DNA from: an uncultured Clostridia bacterium
GTDB taxonomy: Bacteria; Bacillota; Clostridia; TANB77; CAG-508
Assembly: GCA_934141605.1 (NCBI GenBank)
Contig: CAKPCL010000003.1
Coordinates: 58,564-122,563 of the forward strand
Reading direction: 5' to 3'
Length of the DNA stretch: 64,000 nt
Under the pieces are notes generated by a model. That model did not search any database and was not told the origin of the DNA. It saw nothing but the letters and a program-made list of their open reading frames with translations. How positions within the stretch are numbered: position 1 is the first letter of the stretch; each line of letters begins with the position of its first letter. The position numbers and the translations under genes are program-made. This document shows positions 25,453-35,005 of the stretch, piece after piece.

Positions 25453-26379
25453 CTATCTCCTATTTATTCTATCGTCGCCTACGCAATCCGCTTCTTTTTG
25501 TGCTAATGCTATAAGTTTTGCACTACTAGCATCATCTTTTTCTTTGTCCTCTTCTTTATAGTTTTTTCTAAATTCTCTTATTTTATCATAAAATTCTGTT
25601 TTTTCTGCATATTTCCAAAAATATTCTTGATATGGAACATCATCAAAATACCAAGGTTTAGCTCCTAAATTATAATGTATAATTTTTATTTCTTTGTCAC
25701 TTTCACCCATAATTGGCATTCTATTCCATGCAAAGTCTAGGATTTTTACTCTTCCCTTACATAATCTGTTTAAATAGTCTTGGTCTTGTGCTACTTCAAA
25801 TTTTATTTTTTCTAATAAATATAAAAATTTTTCTTGAAATTTATATTCTCTTAATTCTTTTAAGTTCATTAAAAGTATTCCTGCATTGAAATAATTATTA
25901 TAATCAATTACTCCAACTACTTTTTCAACATATTCTTGGAATATTGGTATTGTTTGAACTACACCGTCTGGTACTGCTGCTACTAAATTGTCTCCTATAT
26001 CCTCATTATATAATTCTGCCACATCAGCTAAAATTGCTGTATCACTATCTAAATATATTACTCTGTCATATTCTGGATAAAGTTCTGGTATAAACAATCT
26101 AAAATATGTCGTATTTGAAAAATAATTACGAGTATAAAGTTTCCCTTGAACTTCTTTTAGCTGATTATTTAAATTTACAAATTCTATGCTTATGTTTTCT
26201 TTTTCATATTTTTTAATTTTTAGCATATTCTCTTCTGATACATTTGTGTATAGCACTTTAATTGCATATTTATTTTCTTTTGATGAATTGTCTATTAATG
26301 ATTGCATTGATACTGCTAAAAATGGTATATATCCATCATCTACTGCGAAAAAAACTGGTATTTCTTTTATATTATTCAT
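25453..26379 (-). CDS. GT8-family glycosyltransferase
   Basis: A 308-residue GT-A retaining enzyme. The start (IPVFFAVDDGYIPFLAVSMQS) is typical of GT8, and the metal-binding D-x-D is in VIYLDSDTAI near residue 105. NYFNAGILLMNL and the HYNLGAKPW near residue 235 are family motifs. It transfers a hexose from a nucleotide sugar, as in LPS or glycolipid galactosyltransferases. It overlaps the second GT8 gene by 8 bases. The last 45 residues are highly charged. Confidence 0.88.
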   Translation of the reverse strand: MNNIKEIPVFFAVDDGYIPFLAVSMQSLIDNSSKENKYAIKVLYTNVSEENMLKIKKYEKENISIEFVNLNNQLKEVQGKLYTRNYFSNTTYFRLFIPELYPEYDRVIYLDSDTAILADVAELYNEDIGDNLVAAVPDGVVQTIPIFQEYVEKVVGVIDYNNYFNAGILLMNLKELREYKFQEKFLYLLEKIKFEVAQDQDYLNRLCKGRVKILDFAWNRMPIMGESDKEIKIIHYNLGAKPWYFDDVPYQEYFWKYAEKTEFYDKIREFRKNYKEEDKEKDDASSAKLIALAQKEADCVGDDRINRR

Positions 26380-27214
26380 TTACTTTTTCCCCTTTTCTTA
26401 CTTCATATTCTTTTTTCAATTTTATATATTCTTCTAAATCCTCGTCAAATGCATAACATTTTAATACTTCATGCACTTCTTTTATATTCCATTGTTTATA
26501 ATTTTCTGTGTGTGGATAAGGTTTCCACAATAATCTTTTGCAAAAATGACATATAACAGTATCTTTTTTATTAAATTTTGACTGTTCATTATATATTCTT
26601 GGTAATATCATTTTTTTTGTTGTTGCTTTGTATATTGCATCTTGGTCAGCAAATAACATTTTTTTGTTTTTTATTAAGTCTCTTGCTTTTTCTAAAAGTC
26701 CTGTTTTTTTAATTTTTTTCATGTTTAGCAATAGCATTCCGGCATTTATATAATCTGGATACAAAAATACTGAACCATATTTTTCTTTTACTGCTGCATA
26801 TTCGTATTCTGTGATATCTATATTATATAATTTAGAAATGTCATCTCCTGCCATCATGTCAATATCAAGATATAAAATCTTGTCTGGTATTCCTGGAACT
26901 AAGTCGGCTAATAATCTTAATAATGTGTATGGTGTACAATACGCATTTTCGTTTTTGCATTTTCCAAATTCTTTTTCATATAAATTTGTAACATCTATTT
27001 TTATAACACTATTTTCTGGATTCTTACTTTTTATTACTCTTTCTAAAAATTCAATTTGTTCATCATTAATTGCTGTATATTCTGGTTTTATTCTTGTAAG
27101 TTCCATTGTGAATATATAGCATGTCACTATTTCTTGTGTTTTATTTGTAATTGATATAAGCTCTGTAAGTGCTCCATCAAATACTTTTCCATTTCCGCAT
27201 AAAAGTATATTCAT
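26372..27214 (-). CDS. GT8-family glycosyltransferase, second copy
   Basis: A 280-residue GT8 enzyme. D-x-D is in ILYLDIDMMAGDD near residue 113 and YINAGMLLLNMKKI corresponds to the NAG motif. The start at 27214 (MNILLCGNGK) has AGGGGA 6 bases upstream; a further ATG at 27220 overlaps it. It lies between the flippase-like gene and the first GT8. Only distantly similar to its neighbour, so not a recent duplication. Confidence 0.82.
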   Translation of the reverse strand: MNILLCGNGKVFDGALTELISITNKTQEIVTCYIFTMELTRIKPEYTAINDEQIEFLERVIKSKNPENSVIKIDVTNLYEKEFGKCKNENAYCTPYTLLRLLADLVPGIPDKILYLDIDMMAGDDISKLYNIDITEYEYAAVKEKYGSVFLYPDYINAGMLLLNMKKIKKTGLLEKARDLIKNKKMLFADQDAIYKATTKKMILPRIYNEQSKFNKKDTVICHFCKRLLWKPYPHTENYKQWNIKEVHEVLKCYAFDEDLEEYIKLKKEYEVRKGEKVNE

Positions 27215-27253
27215 AAACATTCCCCTATATTTTTTTATTTATCTTATTATATA

Positions 27254-28279
27254 TTAATCTTCTTCTTTTTTCAACATTTTTTTAGTTTTTAATGTGTTTA
27301 TTGTTGTTACAATTGCACTAATTATTACTAGTAAATAAAAGCTTATTCCTCTATTTAGTAGCATTGCACCGCTTATCATATTTTGTTGGAATATAGATTT
27401 ATAAATTTCTATAAATCCTCCTTCTGTTACTCCAACTGCTCCCGGTGATGGTATTCCCGATACGGTTGCGTATAAAATTGATTGAATTGATACTATTTCT
27501 ATAAAGTTGTGTCCTTTTAAACCAAATGAACAGTATACCCAGTATGAAACACTATAAAAGGCTATAAATTGAATATATGTTGTTAATATTATTTTTAAAA
27601 TTACAAATTTATTATTTTTTATATAATCACTACTATTCTGGTATTTATCTACTTCTACTTGCAATTTCATTTTTTTGTCTTCAACATTTTTTATTCTAAA
27701 TTTTATCATCATTTTTATTACAAAATTAATTAGTTTGTTTAGTAGTTTTTTTGAGAAAATTGTAATTAATAATAGTGTTAGTGCGCTTGCGTTTAGTAGT
27801 ATTCCTATTATGAAAAAGGTTGTTAATGTTTGGTTTAAATATTTATGGTTAAAGATTACGCTTATTAATGCTATAGATATTGTTACTACTTGCATACTGC
27901 TTAAGTTTATTAATAATGCTAGTGTTGAGTTTGCTACTGAGATTTTGTCTTTATACATGTAGTATATTTGCATTGGCTGTCCTCCGCTTGCTGCTGGTGT
28001 TATGCTACTAAAGAAAAATCCTACTAATGCATATTTTATGTTTTGCCAAAATGTTGTTTTTTCGTTTAGGTTTTTTAGTGTTCTTCCTATGTTTATTGCT
28101 TCACATATTATATATATACACATACATAAGCTTGCTATTAATATATATTGTTTTTTTGCATTTTGAAATACACTGAATATTTCTGTTATATTTTGTTCTT
28201 TTAGTATTATATAAAATGTTAATATTATTAATAATATAAATATTAATAGGTTTCTTATTGTTCTTTTTGTTTTTTTCAT
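27254..28279 (-). CDS. Flippase-like membrane protein (lysylphosphatidylglycerol synthase transmembrane family)
   Basis: An integral membrane protein of about 341 residues with seven or eight hydrophobic segments. FFFSSITPAASGGQPMQIYY near residue 75 and GIPSPGAVGVTEGGF near residue 287 are signatures of the YbhN/AglD-like transmembrane family related to MprF's flippase half; no synthase domain follows. It probably moves a lipid or lipid-linked sugar across the membrane. The start at 28279 (GGAAG upstream) is preferred; an ATG at 28294 is possible. It heads the group down to 23723. Confidence 0.8.
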   Translation of the reverse strand: MKKTKRTIRNLLIFILLIILTFYIILKEQNITEIFSVFQNAKKQYILIASLCMCIYIICEAINIGRTLKNLNEKTTFWQNIKYALVGFFFSSITPAASGGQPMQIYYMYKDKISVANSTLALLINLSSMQVVTISIALISVIFNHKYLNQTLTTFFIIGILLNASALTLLLITIFSKKLLNKLINFVIKMMIKFRIKNVEDKKMKLQVEVDKYQNSSDYIKNNKFVILKIILTTYIQFIAFYSVSYWVYCSFGLKGHNFIEIVSIQSILYATVSGIPSPGAVGVTEGGFIEIYKSIFQQNMISGAMLLNRGISFYLLVIISAIVTTINTLKTKKMLKKEED

Positions 28280-28408
28280 TTTATTTTCTTCCATCTTTTT
28301 TATTTTCTTGTATATTTTCTTATATTTTTTTGTTTTTGTCAACTGGTATTTAATCAAATTTTAAAATTAAAACCTCAAGCATATCTTTCGAAACACTTGA
28401 GGTTCTAA

Positions 28409-28496
28409 TGGTGCAGATGGCCGGAATCGAACCGGCACGGTTTATTCAACCGCAGGATTTTAAGTCCTGTGCGTCTACCAGTTCCGCCACATCTGC
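28409..28496 (-). tRNA. tRNA-Leu (anticodon UAA)
   Basis: Acceptor GCAGATG pairs with CATCTGC followed by ACCA, so CCA is encoded. The anticodon loop is GACTTAAAATCC (TAA), the variable arm is long (GGTTGAATAAACC) as in class II tRNAs, and the T arm is CCGGTTCGATTCCGG. Confidence 0.97.
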
Positions 28497-28534
28497 ATTT
28501 AATATTTAAACTGGCTGTCCTAACGACAATTGAT

Positions 28535-28563
28535 ATTATAATATTAACAAAAACATTTGTCAA
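28535..28563 (-). promoter_or_regulatory. Consensus sigma-A promoter of tRNA-Leu(UAA)
   Basis: TTGACA (28563-28558), 17 bases, TATAAT (28540-28535) on the minus strand: a perfect consensus, 39 bases ahead of the mature tRNA. Confidence 0.9.
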
Positions 28564-28632
28564 TACATTTTTTGAAAAAATTTGTGTTTTTTTCAAAAAA
28601 ATATATAACACTTCTAAAAACACTTTAAAATA

Positions 28633-28663
28633 TTAAGTCACAAGACTTTTAAGCCTGTGACTT
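28633..28663 (-). terminator. Terminator after carD
   Basis: TTAAGTCACA and TGTGACTTAA form a stem 28 bases past the carD stop, followed by TATTTT on the minus strand. Confidence 0.75.
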
Positions 28664-28690
28664 AATAAAAATATATTTAAAATCTATGTA

Positions 28691-29257
28691 TTATAAATTT
28701 GTTGTGCTATTTCCATCAAATGGAATAAACTTATTAACAATACTTTGTTGTTCAATTCCTTCAGCTCTAAAAGTCATAAAAGATGTATTGATTTTGCTTT
28801 CAATTTGTTCTTCTATTTCTTCTTGATTAGCATGTTCTGCTAAAACAAGTTCACTTACTAAAATTTGTTTAGCATTGTTTAACATTTTCTTTTCGCCAGT
28901 AGAAAGTCCTTTTTCTTTTTGTTTAAAGCTTAAATTTCTAACTACATCAGCCACTTCATAAATGTCTCCGCTTTTCATTTTATCCATATTATCTCTATAT
29001 CTTTTATTCCAATTTTTTTCCATTTCAGTTTCATCTTCACTAAGTACTTTAAAAACTTTTTCTGCTGATTGTTTATCTATAATATTTCTTACACCTACTT
29101 CTTCTGCTTTGGCTGTTGGTATCATTACCTTTACATTACTAGGCATTTTTAAGATGTAATATGATTGTTTTTCACCTAAAATATCTTTTTCTTCTATTGA
29201 ATCTATTGTCCCTGCTCCATGCATTGGGTATACTATTTTGTCTCCTACATTAAACAT
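28691..29257 (-). CDS. CarD-family transcription regulator
   Basis: A 188-residue protein. The N-terminal 60 residues (MFNVGDKIVYPMHGAGTIDS) form the RNA-polymerase-interacting domain shared with Mfd; the rest is the helical DNA-binding domain with an N-terminal W (EKNWNKRYRDNMDKM). CarD proteins bind the RNAP beta subunit and stabilise open promoter complexes. The start at 29257 has GGGAG 9 bases upstream; the longer frame uses a TTG without one. It stands alone between dut and tRNA-Leu. Confidence 0.9.
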   Translation of the reverse strand: MFNVGDKIVYPMHGAGTIDSIEEKDILGEKQSYYILKMPSNVKVMIPTAKAEEVGVRNIIDKQSAEKVFKVLSEDETEMEKNWNKRYRDNMDKMKSGDIYEVADVVRNLSFKQKEKGLSTGEKKMLNNAKQILVSELVLAEHANQEEIEEQIESKINTSFMTFRAEGIEQQSIVNKFIPFDGNSTTNL

Positions 29258-29461
29258 GTAAGTCAACTCCCTTCCGTTTTTTTCAGCAAAAAAATATTAT
29301 AAAGTTAAGTCAATATGAAATAACTTTATTGGATTTTTTAACCATATTTATTATACTACAAAAAAAATAAAAAGTCAAAGCTTTTATTTTGACTTTTTAT
29401 GTAATTTTGGCTAAAAACCTTGATATTTCAAGGTAAATTTTTTTATTATTTTTTATATATT

Positions 29462-29923
29462 TTATTTTGATGTTGAACCAAATCCTCCTGTTCTTTCTCC
29501 TTCTGCTTGGTCATCATCTGTTACAAAATATTTTTGGAAAACTCCTTGTCCTATTGCTTCACCTTTTTTTATTGTTATGTCTTCTTCTTTTATGTTGTAA
29601 AATGCAAACATAATGTGTCCATCATTGTCAGTATTTCCATAGTAATCTTTGTCTATTACTCCTACACTGTTTGCTAATATTAATCCTTTTTTCTTTGGGT
29701 TAGAGCTTCTATTATATAGCATCAATACTTCATCATCTTGCATGTATGATTTTATTCCAGTTTTAACTAATGTTGGTGCCATCCCTTTTTTAAAACTTGG
29801 TATTACTGTGTCTTCTGCTGCTTCTATATCATATCCAGCTGAATATTTTGTTTTTCTTATTGGTAGATTTATTCCTTTGTCTTCAAAGCCTCTTGCTATT
29901 TCAAATCCTCTTATTTTTTCCAT
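29462..29923 (-). CDS. dut: dUTP diphosphatase
   Basis: A 153-residue trimeric dUTPase. It hydrolyses dUTP to dUMP, keeping uracil out of DNA. Motifs in order: SAGYDIEAAED (motif 1), RSSNPKKKGLILANS (motif 2), GVIDKDYYGN (motif 3, catalytic aspartate), and C-terminal ERTGGFGSTSK (motif 5). Motif 4 is replaced by KKGEAIGQGVFQKY. GAAGGGAAG lies upstream. Monocistronic. Confidence 0.93.
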   Translation of the reverse strand: MEKIRGFEIARGFEDKGINLPIRKTKYSAGYDIEAAEDTVIPSFKKGMAPTLVKTGIKSYMQDDEVLMLYNRSSNPKKKGLILANSVGVIDKDYYGNTDNDGHIMFAFYNIKEEDITIKKGEAIGQGVFQKYFVTDDDQAEGERTGGFGSTSK

Positions 29924-30047
29924 TTTAATTACTTCCCTTCTTAATTCATATTTTATCTTGTTACATTTTCACATATACTTTTATAAATGTCAATAACTAT
30001 ATGAAAAAAAGATATTCTGTAATGTTACAAAATATCTTTTATTTATA

Positions 30048-30311
30048 TTATGCTCTTGCCTCAACAATAAGCTTAATTCCTGTTCTATCTTCTCCTTCTA
30101 CTTCAACTTCTGCAAAAGCTGGTATGCATACCAAATCAACTCCTGATGGTGCTACAAATCCTCTTGCTATTGCTACTGCTTTTACAGCTTGATTTAATGC
30201 TCCTGCTCCGATTGCTTGCATTTCTGCTTTGTTTGATTCTTTAACTAATCCAGCTATTGCTCCTGCTACTGAATTAGGGTTTGATTTTGATGAAATTTTT
30301 AAAATTTCCAT
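30048..30311 (-). CDS. spoVS: Stage V sporulation protein S
   Basis: An 87-residue SpoVS, conserved throughout (LKISSKSNPNSVAGAIAGL at the start, IGAGALNQAVKAVAIARG in the middle). It is an Alba-like fold protein needed for late sporulation and controls septation. AGGAGGC is 8 bases ahead of the ATG. A TTCGACATC sequence at 30444-30452, whose reverse complement contains TGTCGAA, lies in the 153-base leader and could be a Spo0A box. In Bacillus it is near ymdB and rny, as here. Confidence 0.96.
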   Translation of the reverse strand: MEILKISSKSNPNSVAGAIAGLVKESNKAEMQAIGAGALNQAVKAVAIARGFVAPSGVDLVCIPAFAEVEVEGEDRTGIKLIVEARA

Positions 30312-30464
30312 TTTCTTTTGCCTCCTAATTATAATTTATTTTTTGTTGCAACTTTTATGATGATATTTTATATCTTCTGGAAAAAAATGTAAATAGTTTT
30401 TTGGAAATTTTTTCAAGTTTTCATCGCAATAAAAATCTTTTTTCGACATCAAGTTTTCTTTTAT

Positions 30465-31238
30465 CTATTTTATATATATTCTTTTTATTTTTGTTACTTT
30501 TGATGTATTATCATCGACATCAAAAACTACTCCATTTAGTATACATTTTCCTTCTGCAATTCTATATTTTTCTGGTAATGTAGTTTCAAATCTTTTTATA
30601 GATGCTTTTATGTCCATGCCTATTACAGAGTGTTCTGGCCCTGTCATCCCTATATCTGTTATGTATGCTGTTCCATTTGGTAATATTTTTTCGTCTGCTG
30701 TTTGCACATGTGTATGTGTTCCAAATATTGCTGTAACTTTTCCGTCTAAATAATATCCAAGTGCTATTTTTTCAGCTGTGGCTTCTGCATGAAAATCAAC
30801 AAATATCATGTCTACTTGATTCTGAATTTTCTCTATTATTTTTTTGGCTTTTAAAAATGGATTTTCTGTTAATATGTTTATATCAACTCTTCCCATTAAA
30901 TTTATAACTGCTATTTTTTTGTTTTTACATTGATATATATTGTATCCTTTTCCGACAACTTCTTCTGGATAGTTTGCAGGTCTGATTATTTTAGGGTTAT
31001 CTATAAATTTAAATATATCTTTTTTACCCCAAGTATGGTTTCCCATCGTTACTACATCAACGCCTTGTGATATTATATCATTAAAGTTTTTTTCTGTTAT
31101 TCCCATTCCCTCTGCTGAATTTTCTCCATTTACTATTGTAAAATCTATGTTTTCTTTTTCTTTTATTTCTTTTAGGTTTTGTTTTAATTCGTTTATTCCA
31201 GATGTACCAACTATATCTCCAACTGCTAAAATTTTCAT
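30465..31238 (-). CDS. ymdB: YmdB-family metallophosphoesterase
   Basis: A 257-residue phosphodiesterase that hydrolyses cyclic nucleotides in vitro and influences biofilm and motility programmes. Metal ligands are in VGDIVGTSG, VNGENSAEGMG, MGNHTWGKK, FHAEATAEK and FGTHTHVQTAD. The start at 31238 has GAAAGAAGTG before it. It lies downstream of rny, after the rny terminator; the order rny-ymdB-spoVS matches Bacillus. Confidence 0.93.
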   Translation of the reverse strand: MKILAVGDIVGTSGINELKQNLKEIKEKENIDFTIVNGENSAEGMGITEKNFNDIISQGVDVVTMGNHTWGKKDIFKFIDNPKIIRPANYPEEVVGKGYNIYQCKNKKIAVINLMGRVDINILTENPFLKAKKIIEKIQNQVDMIFVDFHAEATAEKIALGYYLDGKVTAIFGTHTHVQTADEKILPNGTAYITDIGMTGPEHSVIGMDIKASIKRFETTLPEKYRIAEGKCILNGVVFDVDDNTSKVTKIKRIYIK

Positions 31239-31325
31239 ATTTTTCACTTCTTTCTTATATTTTTTAACCTTATATATAATACTATATTTTTTAGGATTTA
31301 GCAAGTTTACATTAGTATAACGCAA

Positions 31326-31356
31326 AAAAGTTGTGACTTTTAAGTCACAACTTTTT
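31326..31356 (-). terminator. Terminator overlapping the rny stop codon
   Basis: AAAAAGTTGTGACTT and AAGTCACAACTTTTT form a perfect stem with a 2-4 base loop. The stop codon of rny lies at its edge. Confidence 0.85.
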
Positions 31357-32896
31357 ATCTTGCATAATCAACTGTTCTTGTTTCTCTAATAACATTAACT
31401 TTGATTTGACCTGGATAATCCATTTCATTTTCAATTTTCTTAGATACATCTCTTGCCAATATAATCATTTGGTCATCATTAATTTTATCTGGTTTTACTA
31501 AAATTCTAATTTCACGACCTGCTTGAATTGCAAAGGATTTTTCAACTCCATCAAATGAATCTGCAATTTCTTCAAGATTTTGTAATCTTTTGATATATGC
31601 TTCTAATGTTTCTCTTCTAGCTCCTGGTCTTGATGCACTTATTGCATCAGCAGCTTGAATTAATACAGCTTCTAATGTTTGTGGTTCAACATCTTCATGG
31701 TGAGCCTCAACTGCATTTATTACTAATGGATTTTCTTTATATTTTTTAAGAATTTCAACACCTATTTCTACATGTGTTCCTTCCATATCGTGGTCTAGTG
31801 CTTTACCTATATCATGTAATAGTCCTGCTCTTCTTGCAAGTTTTGCATCTAGTCCTAGTTCTTCTGCCATAATTCTTGCTAAATTTGAAACTTCAATTGA
31901 GTGATTTAGTACATTTTGTCCATAGCTTGTCCTATATTTTAGTTTACCTATTAGTTTTACTATATCTGGGTGTAAGCCAATTACACCTGTTTCTAGGACT
32001 GCTCTTTCTCCTTCTGCTTTTATTGTTTCTTCTAGTTCTTGTTTTGCTTTTTCTACAACTTCTTCAATTTTTGCTGGGTGTATTCTTCCATCATCAATTA
32101 ATTTTTCCAAAGCTATTTTTGCTACTTCTCTTCTTAATGGGTCAAATCCTGATAAAACTACTGCTTCTGGTGTATCATCTATTATTAAATCTACTCCTGT
32201 TAATGTTTCTAATGCTTTTATGTTTCTACCTTCTCTTCCTATAATTCTTCCTTTCATTTCATCACTTGGAAGTGCTACAATTGATACTGTAATTTCTTGA
32301 GAGTGGTCAGCTGCGCATTTTTGAACTGCATATGTTAATAGTTCTTTTGCAACTTTGTTTGTTTCTTCTTTGGCTTTTTGGTTCGCATCTCTAATTATAG
32401 TTGCTTTTTCTGATGTTATATCTTTTTCTACTTCTTTTAAAAGTATTGTTTTTGCTTCGTCTCTTGTTAAAGATGCTATTTTTTGAAGTTCTTGAATTTC
32501 TTTTTCGTGTAATTTTTCAATTTCTTGTTTTTGCTCTTCTAATTCTTTTACTCTTAATTCAAGGTCTTCTTCCTTTTTTTCAAAGTTTTCAGAACGCCTA
32601 TCCAAATTTTCTTCCTTTTGGATAAGTCTTGTTTCTTGTCTTTGTACTTCGCCTCTTCTTTCTTTAATCTCTTGATCTAATTCGTTTCTACTGTTTACAA
32701 TTTCTTCTTTTGCTTCGATAATTTTTGCTTTTTTTAGATTTTCAGCCTCGATTTTTGCCATGTTTACTATTTTTTTGGCTTCTTCTTCAGCTCCATTTAT
32801 TTTAGATTCTGCAACTTTTTTTCTGTATGCTATTCCTACTAGTATTCCTATTGCAAGCGAGATTAAGACAGCGGCGATAATGATTCCTATATTCAT
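31355..32896 (-). CDS. rny: Ribonuclease Y
   Basis: A 513-residue membrane-anchored endoribonuclease that begins mRNA decay. A short N-terminal membrane segment (about residues 3-24), a long coiled coil to about residue 200, a KH domain with IIGREGRNIKALE, and the HD domain with LLHDIGKALDHD. Length is normal. GAAAGAGGTG is before the start. Confidence 0.96.
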   Translation of the reverse strand: MNIGIIIAAVLISLAIGILVGIAYRKKVAESKINGAEEEAKKIVNMAKIEAENLKKAKIIEAKEEIVNSRNELDQEIKERRGEVQRQETRLIQKEENLDRRSENFEKKEEDLELRVKELEEQKQEIEKLHEKEIQELQKIASLTRDEAKTILLKEVEKDITSEKATIIRDANQKAKEETNKVAKELLTYAVQKCAADHSQEITVSIVALPSDEMKGRIIGREGRNIKALETLTGVDLIIDDTPEAVVLSGFDPLRREVAKIALEKLIDDGRIHPAKIEEVVEKAKQELEETIKAEGERAVLETGVIGLHPDIVKLIGKLKYRTSYGQNVLNHSIEVSNLARIMAEELGLDAKLARRAGLLHDIGKALDHDMEGTHVEIGVEILKKYKENPLVINAVEAHHEDVEPQTLEAVLIQAADAISASRPGARRETLEAYIKRLQNLEEIADSFDGVEKSFAIQAGREIRILVKPDKINDDQMIILARDVSKKIENEMDYPGQIKVNVIRETRTVDYAR

Positions 32897-33036
32897 GAAT
32901 CTACACCTCTTTCTTATTAAATTTTCAATGTTCGAATCAAATATATATATTATTTTTCTATCAATATATTTTTTTCTTACCTATTATATTTTATCTTTAT
33001 TCTGCTTAACTGTCAAGAGATTTTTGACATTTTTCA

Positions 33037-33066
33037 AAAAAACGGAACTAAGGTGTCCCCTTAATC
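33037..33066 (-). terminator. Terminator after spoIIQ
   Basis: On the minus strand GGGATTAAGG pairs with CCTTAGTTCC around GGACA, then GTTTTTTT follows; it begins 5 bases past the spoIIQ stop. Confidence 0.8.
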
Positions 33067-33070
33067 CCAC

Positions 33071-33877
33071 TTACTTTAAATATATATTAGGATCTACTTG
33101 TACAAAATCCTTTATTATTTCAAAATGTAGATGTGCTTCATCTGCAATTTCAAATGCTGCTGTATTTCCGACAGTTCCAATTGATTGTCCTTTCTCTACT
33201 TTTTCTCCTTCAACAACAAATTCTGATGTCAACAAATTTGAATAAACTGTTTGGAAACCATTTTCATGTTCAATAATAACTGTTAATCCATATCTTGGAT
33301 CATTTTTTATTGTCTTTACAGTTCCTGCTTCAGCAGCCTTTACTACTGTTGTTTTTTCTGCTTTAATATCAACTCCTGCATGAGTTGTCCACTCTTGTAA
33401 AGTTTCAGAATATATTAAACTATCAACAGCAAAGTCTCTAACAACATCTCCATCAACAGGTTTTTCAAAACTTAATTCAACAGTTGGTTTTTCTACTGTG
33501 CTATTTGTTTCGCTTGTTGTATTATTTGAAACTACATTGTCTGTTGTTAAAACATTAGCATTTGTGTTTTCTGCTTCTGTTGAATTTGTAGTATTGTTTA
33601 CAGTTTCATTTTCTTCTACTTTGGCTTCATTTACGCTTTTTCCAATTTCTGTACTAGCACTTTCTGTATCCTTTGTGGAATTTGTATTATTTATAATATT
33701 GGCAATTTGTTCACTTGTTAATGTACCTTCCTTTACTTCATCATTTAAACTTTTACTATATATCAAAAGTCCAAATACTATAACAGCTAAAATTGCAACA
33801 CCTATACCTGAATATTTTATTATTTTTATATTTAAATCATCATCTTGGCTATTTCTCTTTCTCATATCTCTTCTCAT
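33071..33877 (-). CDS. spoIIQ: SpoIIQ-like M23 (LytM) domain protein
   Basis: A 268-residue protein with one membrane segment (about residues 24-46), an Asn/Thr-rich linker of about 90 residues, and a LytM domain. The zinc ligands H-x3-D (HAGVDI) and H-x-H (HLHFEI) are both kept, so unlike the Bacillus protein it may be an active endopeptidase, as in clostridia. SpoIIQ in the forespore membrane pairs with SpoIIIAH across the engulfing membranes. It lies after spoIID, a frequent arrangement. AAGGAGGA precedes it. Confidence 0.85.
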   Translation of the reverse strand: MRRDMRKRNSQDDDLNIKIIKYSGIGVAILAVIVFGLLIYSKSLNDEVKEGTLTSEQIANIINNTNSTKDTESASTEIGKSVNEAKVEENETVNNTTNSTEAENTNANVLTTDNVVSNNTTSETNSTVEKPTVELSFEKPVDGDVVRDFAVDSLIYSETLQEWTTHAGVDIKAEKTTVVKAAEAGTVKTIKNDPRYGLTVIIEHENGFQTVYSNLLTSEFVVEGEKVEKGQSIGTVGNTAAFEIADEAHLHFEIIKDFVQVDPNIYLK

Positions 33878-33941
33878 AAAATCCTCCTTAAAATTTATTT
33901 CTATTTCAATTATTTCCGGATTTTATAAAAATATACATTTT

Positions 33942-34961
33942 TTACAAAGAATTTATGTCTTTTATCTCTACTCCTGTGTAGAAATGTTTAATTATTTCTT
34001 CTGATGTTTTTCCCTGTTTTGCCATACTGTCAGCACCTGTTTGACTCATTCCAACACCATGTCCATAGCCTTTTACGGAAAATTTGATGTTTTCTCCATC
34101 TCTTGTTATTTCAAAATTTGTAGATCTTAATCCAAATAGACTTCTAGCTTCAACTCCTGAAAGTTCATGGTTTCCTACTTTTAATGTTTTTACTCTAGTA
34201 CTTTCAGTGTATTCTAATATTTTAATATCTTCTTCATTTGAAAAATCTATTGAAATATCACTATATTTCTCTTTTAGCTTATTTATTAATTCTTCTTGGC
34301 TTAAAACTACTTCTGATGAATATTGAGTGTACGAATCTTCTCCTGATGTTTCTACACTTTGCAAATATGGGTATCCTGTTCCTCCCCACACATTTGCTGG
34401 AATTTCTGTAAGTCCTCCACTATTTGAATGAAAAAACGCATTAATTGGTTGATTTTCATAAGTTATAATTTTTCCTTTAGTACTATCTACGCTTTCACAT
34501 ATTTTTTGCCAGTTGCTTTCTCTTTTACTTTCTTCCCATCTTGCTAATCTATCTTCCTTTGAAATCCAAGCCTGACAACATGTAGAGTCATCACAAATGT
34601 CTGCATTTTCATGTTTTTTATTTATTATTTTATATATAGTGTATGTTCTTGCAACAATTGCTTGAGCCTTTAATGCTTCTATTTCATAGTCTGCTGGCAT
34701 TTCGGCTGATACAACATTATATAAATAATCGTCCAAATTTACTTGTTCTGTTTCTCCCGTTTTTTTATGTAGTAAAGTTATTGTGCCATATTTATTGTAT
34801 TCATATTTCTGTGAATTATCTTCAGCCACTACATTTTCTGTTTTATTTTCTATATTTGTAGTTTCTTGAGATGTTGTAGTTACTGTTCTTTTTGTGAGAA
34901 TTGCTGGTGCTATAAAGCATATTAAAATAAAAGATAATAAATAAATTAAAATTTTTTTCAA
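33942..34961 (-). CDS. spoIID: Stage II sporulation protein D
   Basis: A 339-residue lytic transglycosylase with an N-terminal membrane anchor (about residues 5-22). The catalytic glutamate is in VVSAEMPADYEIEALKAQAI near residue 87, and zinc-binding or structural motifs CDDSTCCQAW and FFHSNSGGLTE follow; the C-terminal GYGHGVGMSQTGADSMA is conserved. It degrades septal peptidoglycan during engulfment with SpoIIM and SpoIIP. GGAGGAAAAT is before the start. Followed by spoIIQ. Confidence 0.94.
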   Translation of the reverse strand: MKKILIYLLSFILICFIAPAILTKRTVTTTSQETTNIENKTENVVAEDNSQKYEYNKYGTITLLHKKTGETEQVNLDDYLYNVVSAEMPADYEIEALKAQAIVARTYTIYKIINKKHENADICDDSTCCQAWISKEDRLARWEESKRESNWQKICESVDSTKGKIITYENQPINAFFHSNSGGLTEIPANVWGGTGYPYLQSVETSGEDSYTQYSSEVVLSQEELINKLKEKYSDISIDFSNEEDIKILEYTESTRVKTLKVGNHELSGVEARSLFGLRSTNFEITRDGENIKFSVKGYGHGVGMSQTGADSMAKQGKTSEEIIKHFYTGVEIKDINSL

Positions 34962-35005
34962 AGTTATTTTCCTCCTTCAGAAATTTAAGAATTTTCTTAA
35001 ATCTC

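Noticed and set aside
28405..28623. ORF across the tRNA-Leu gene
   Set aside because: It reads through a complete tRNA and its promoter; not a protein gene.
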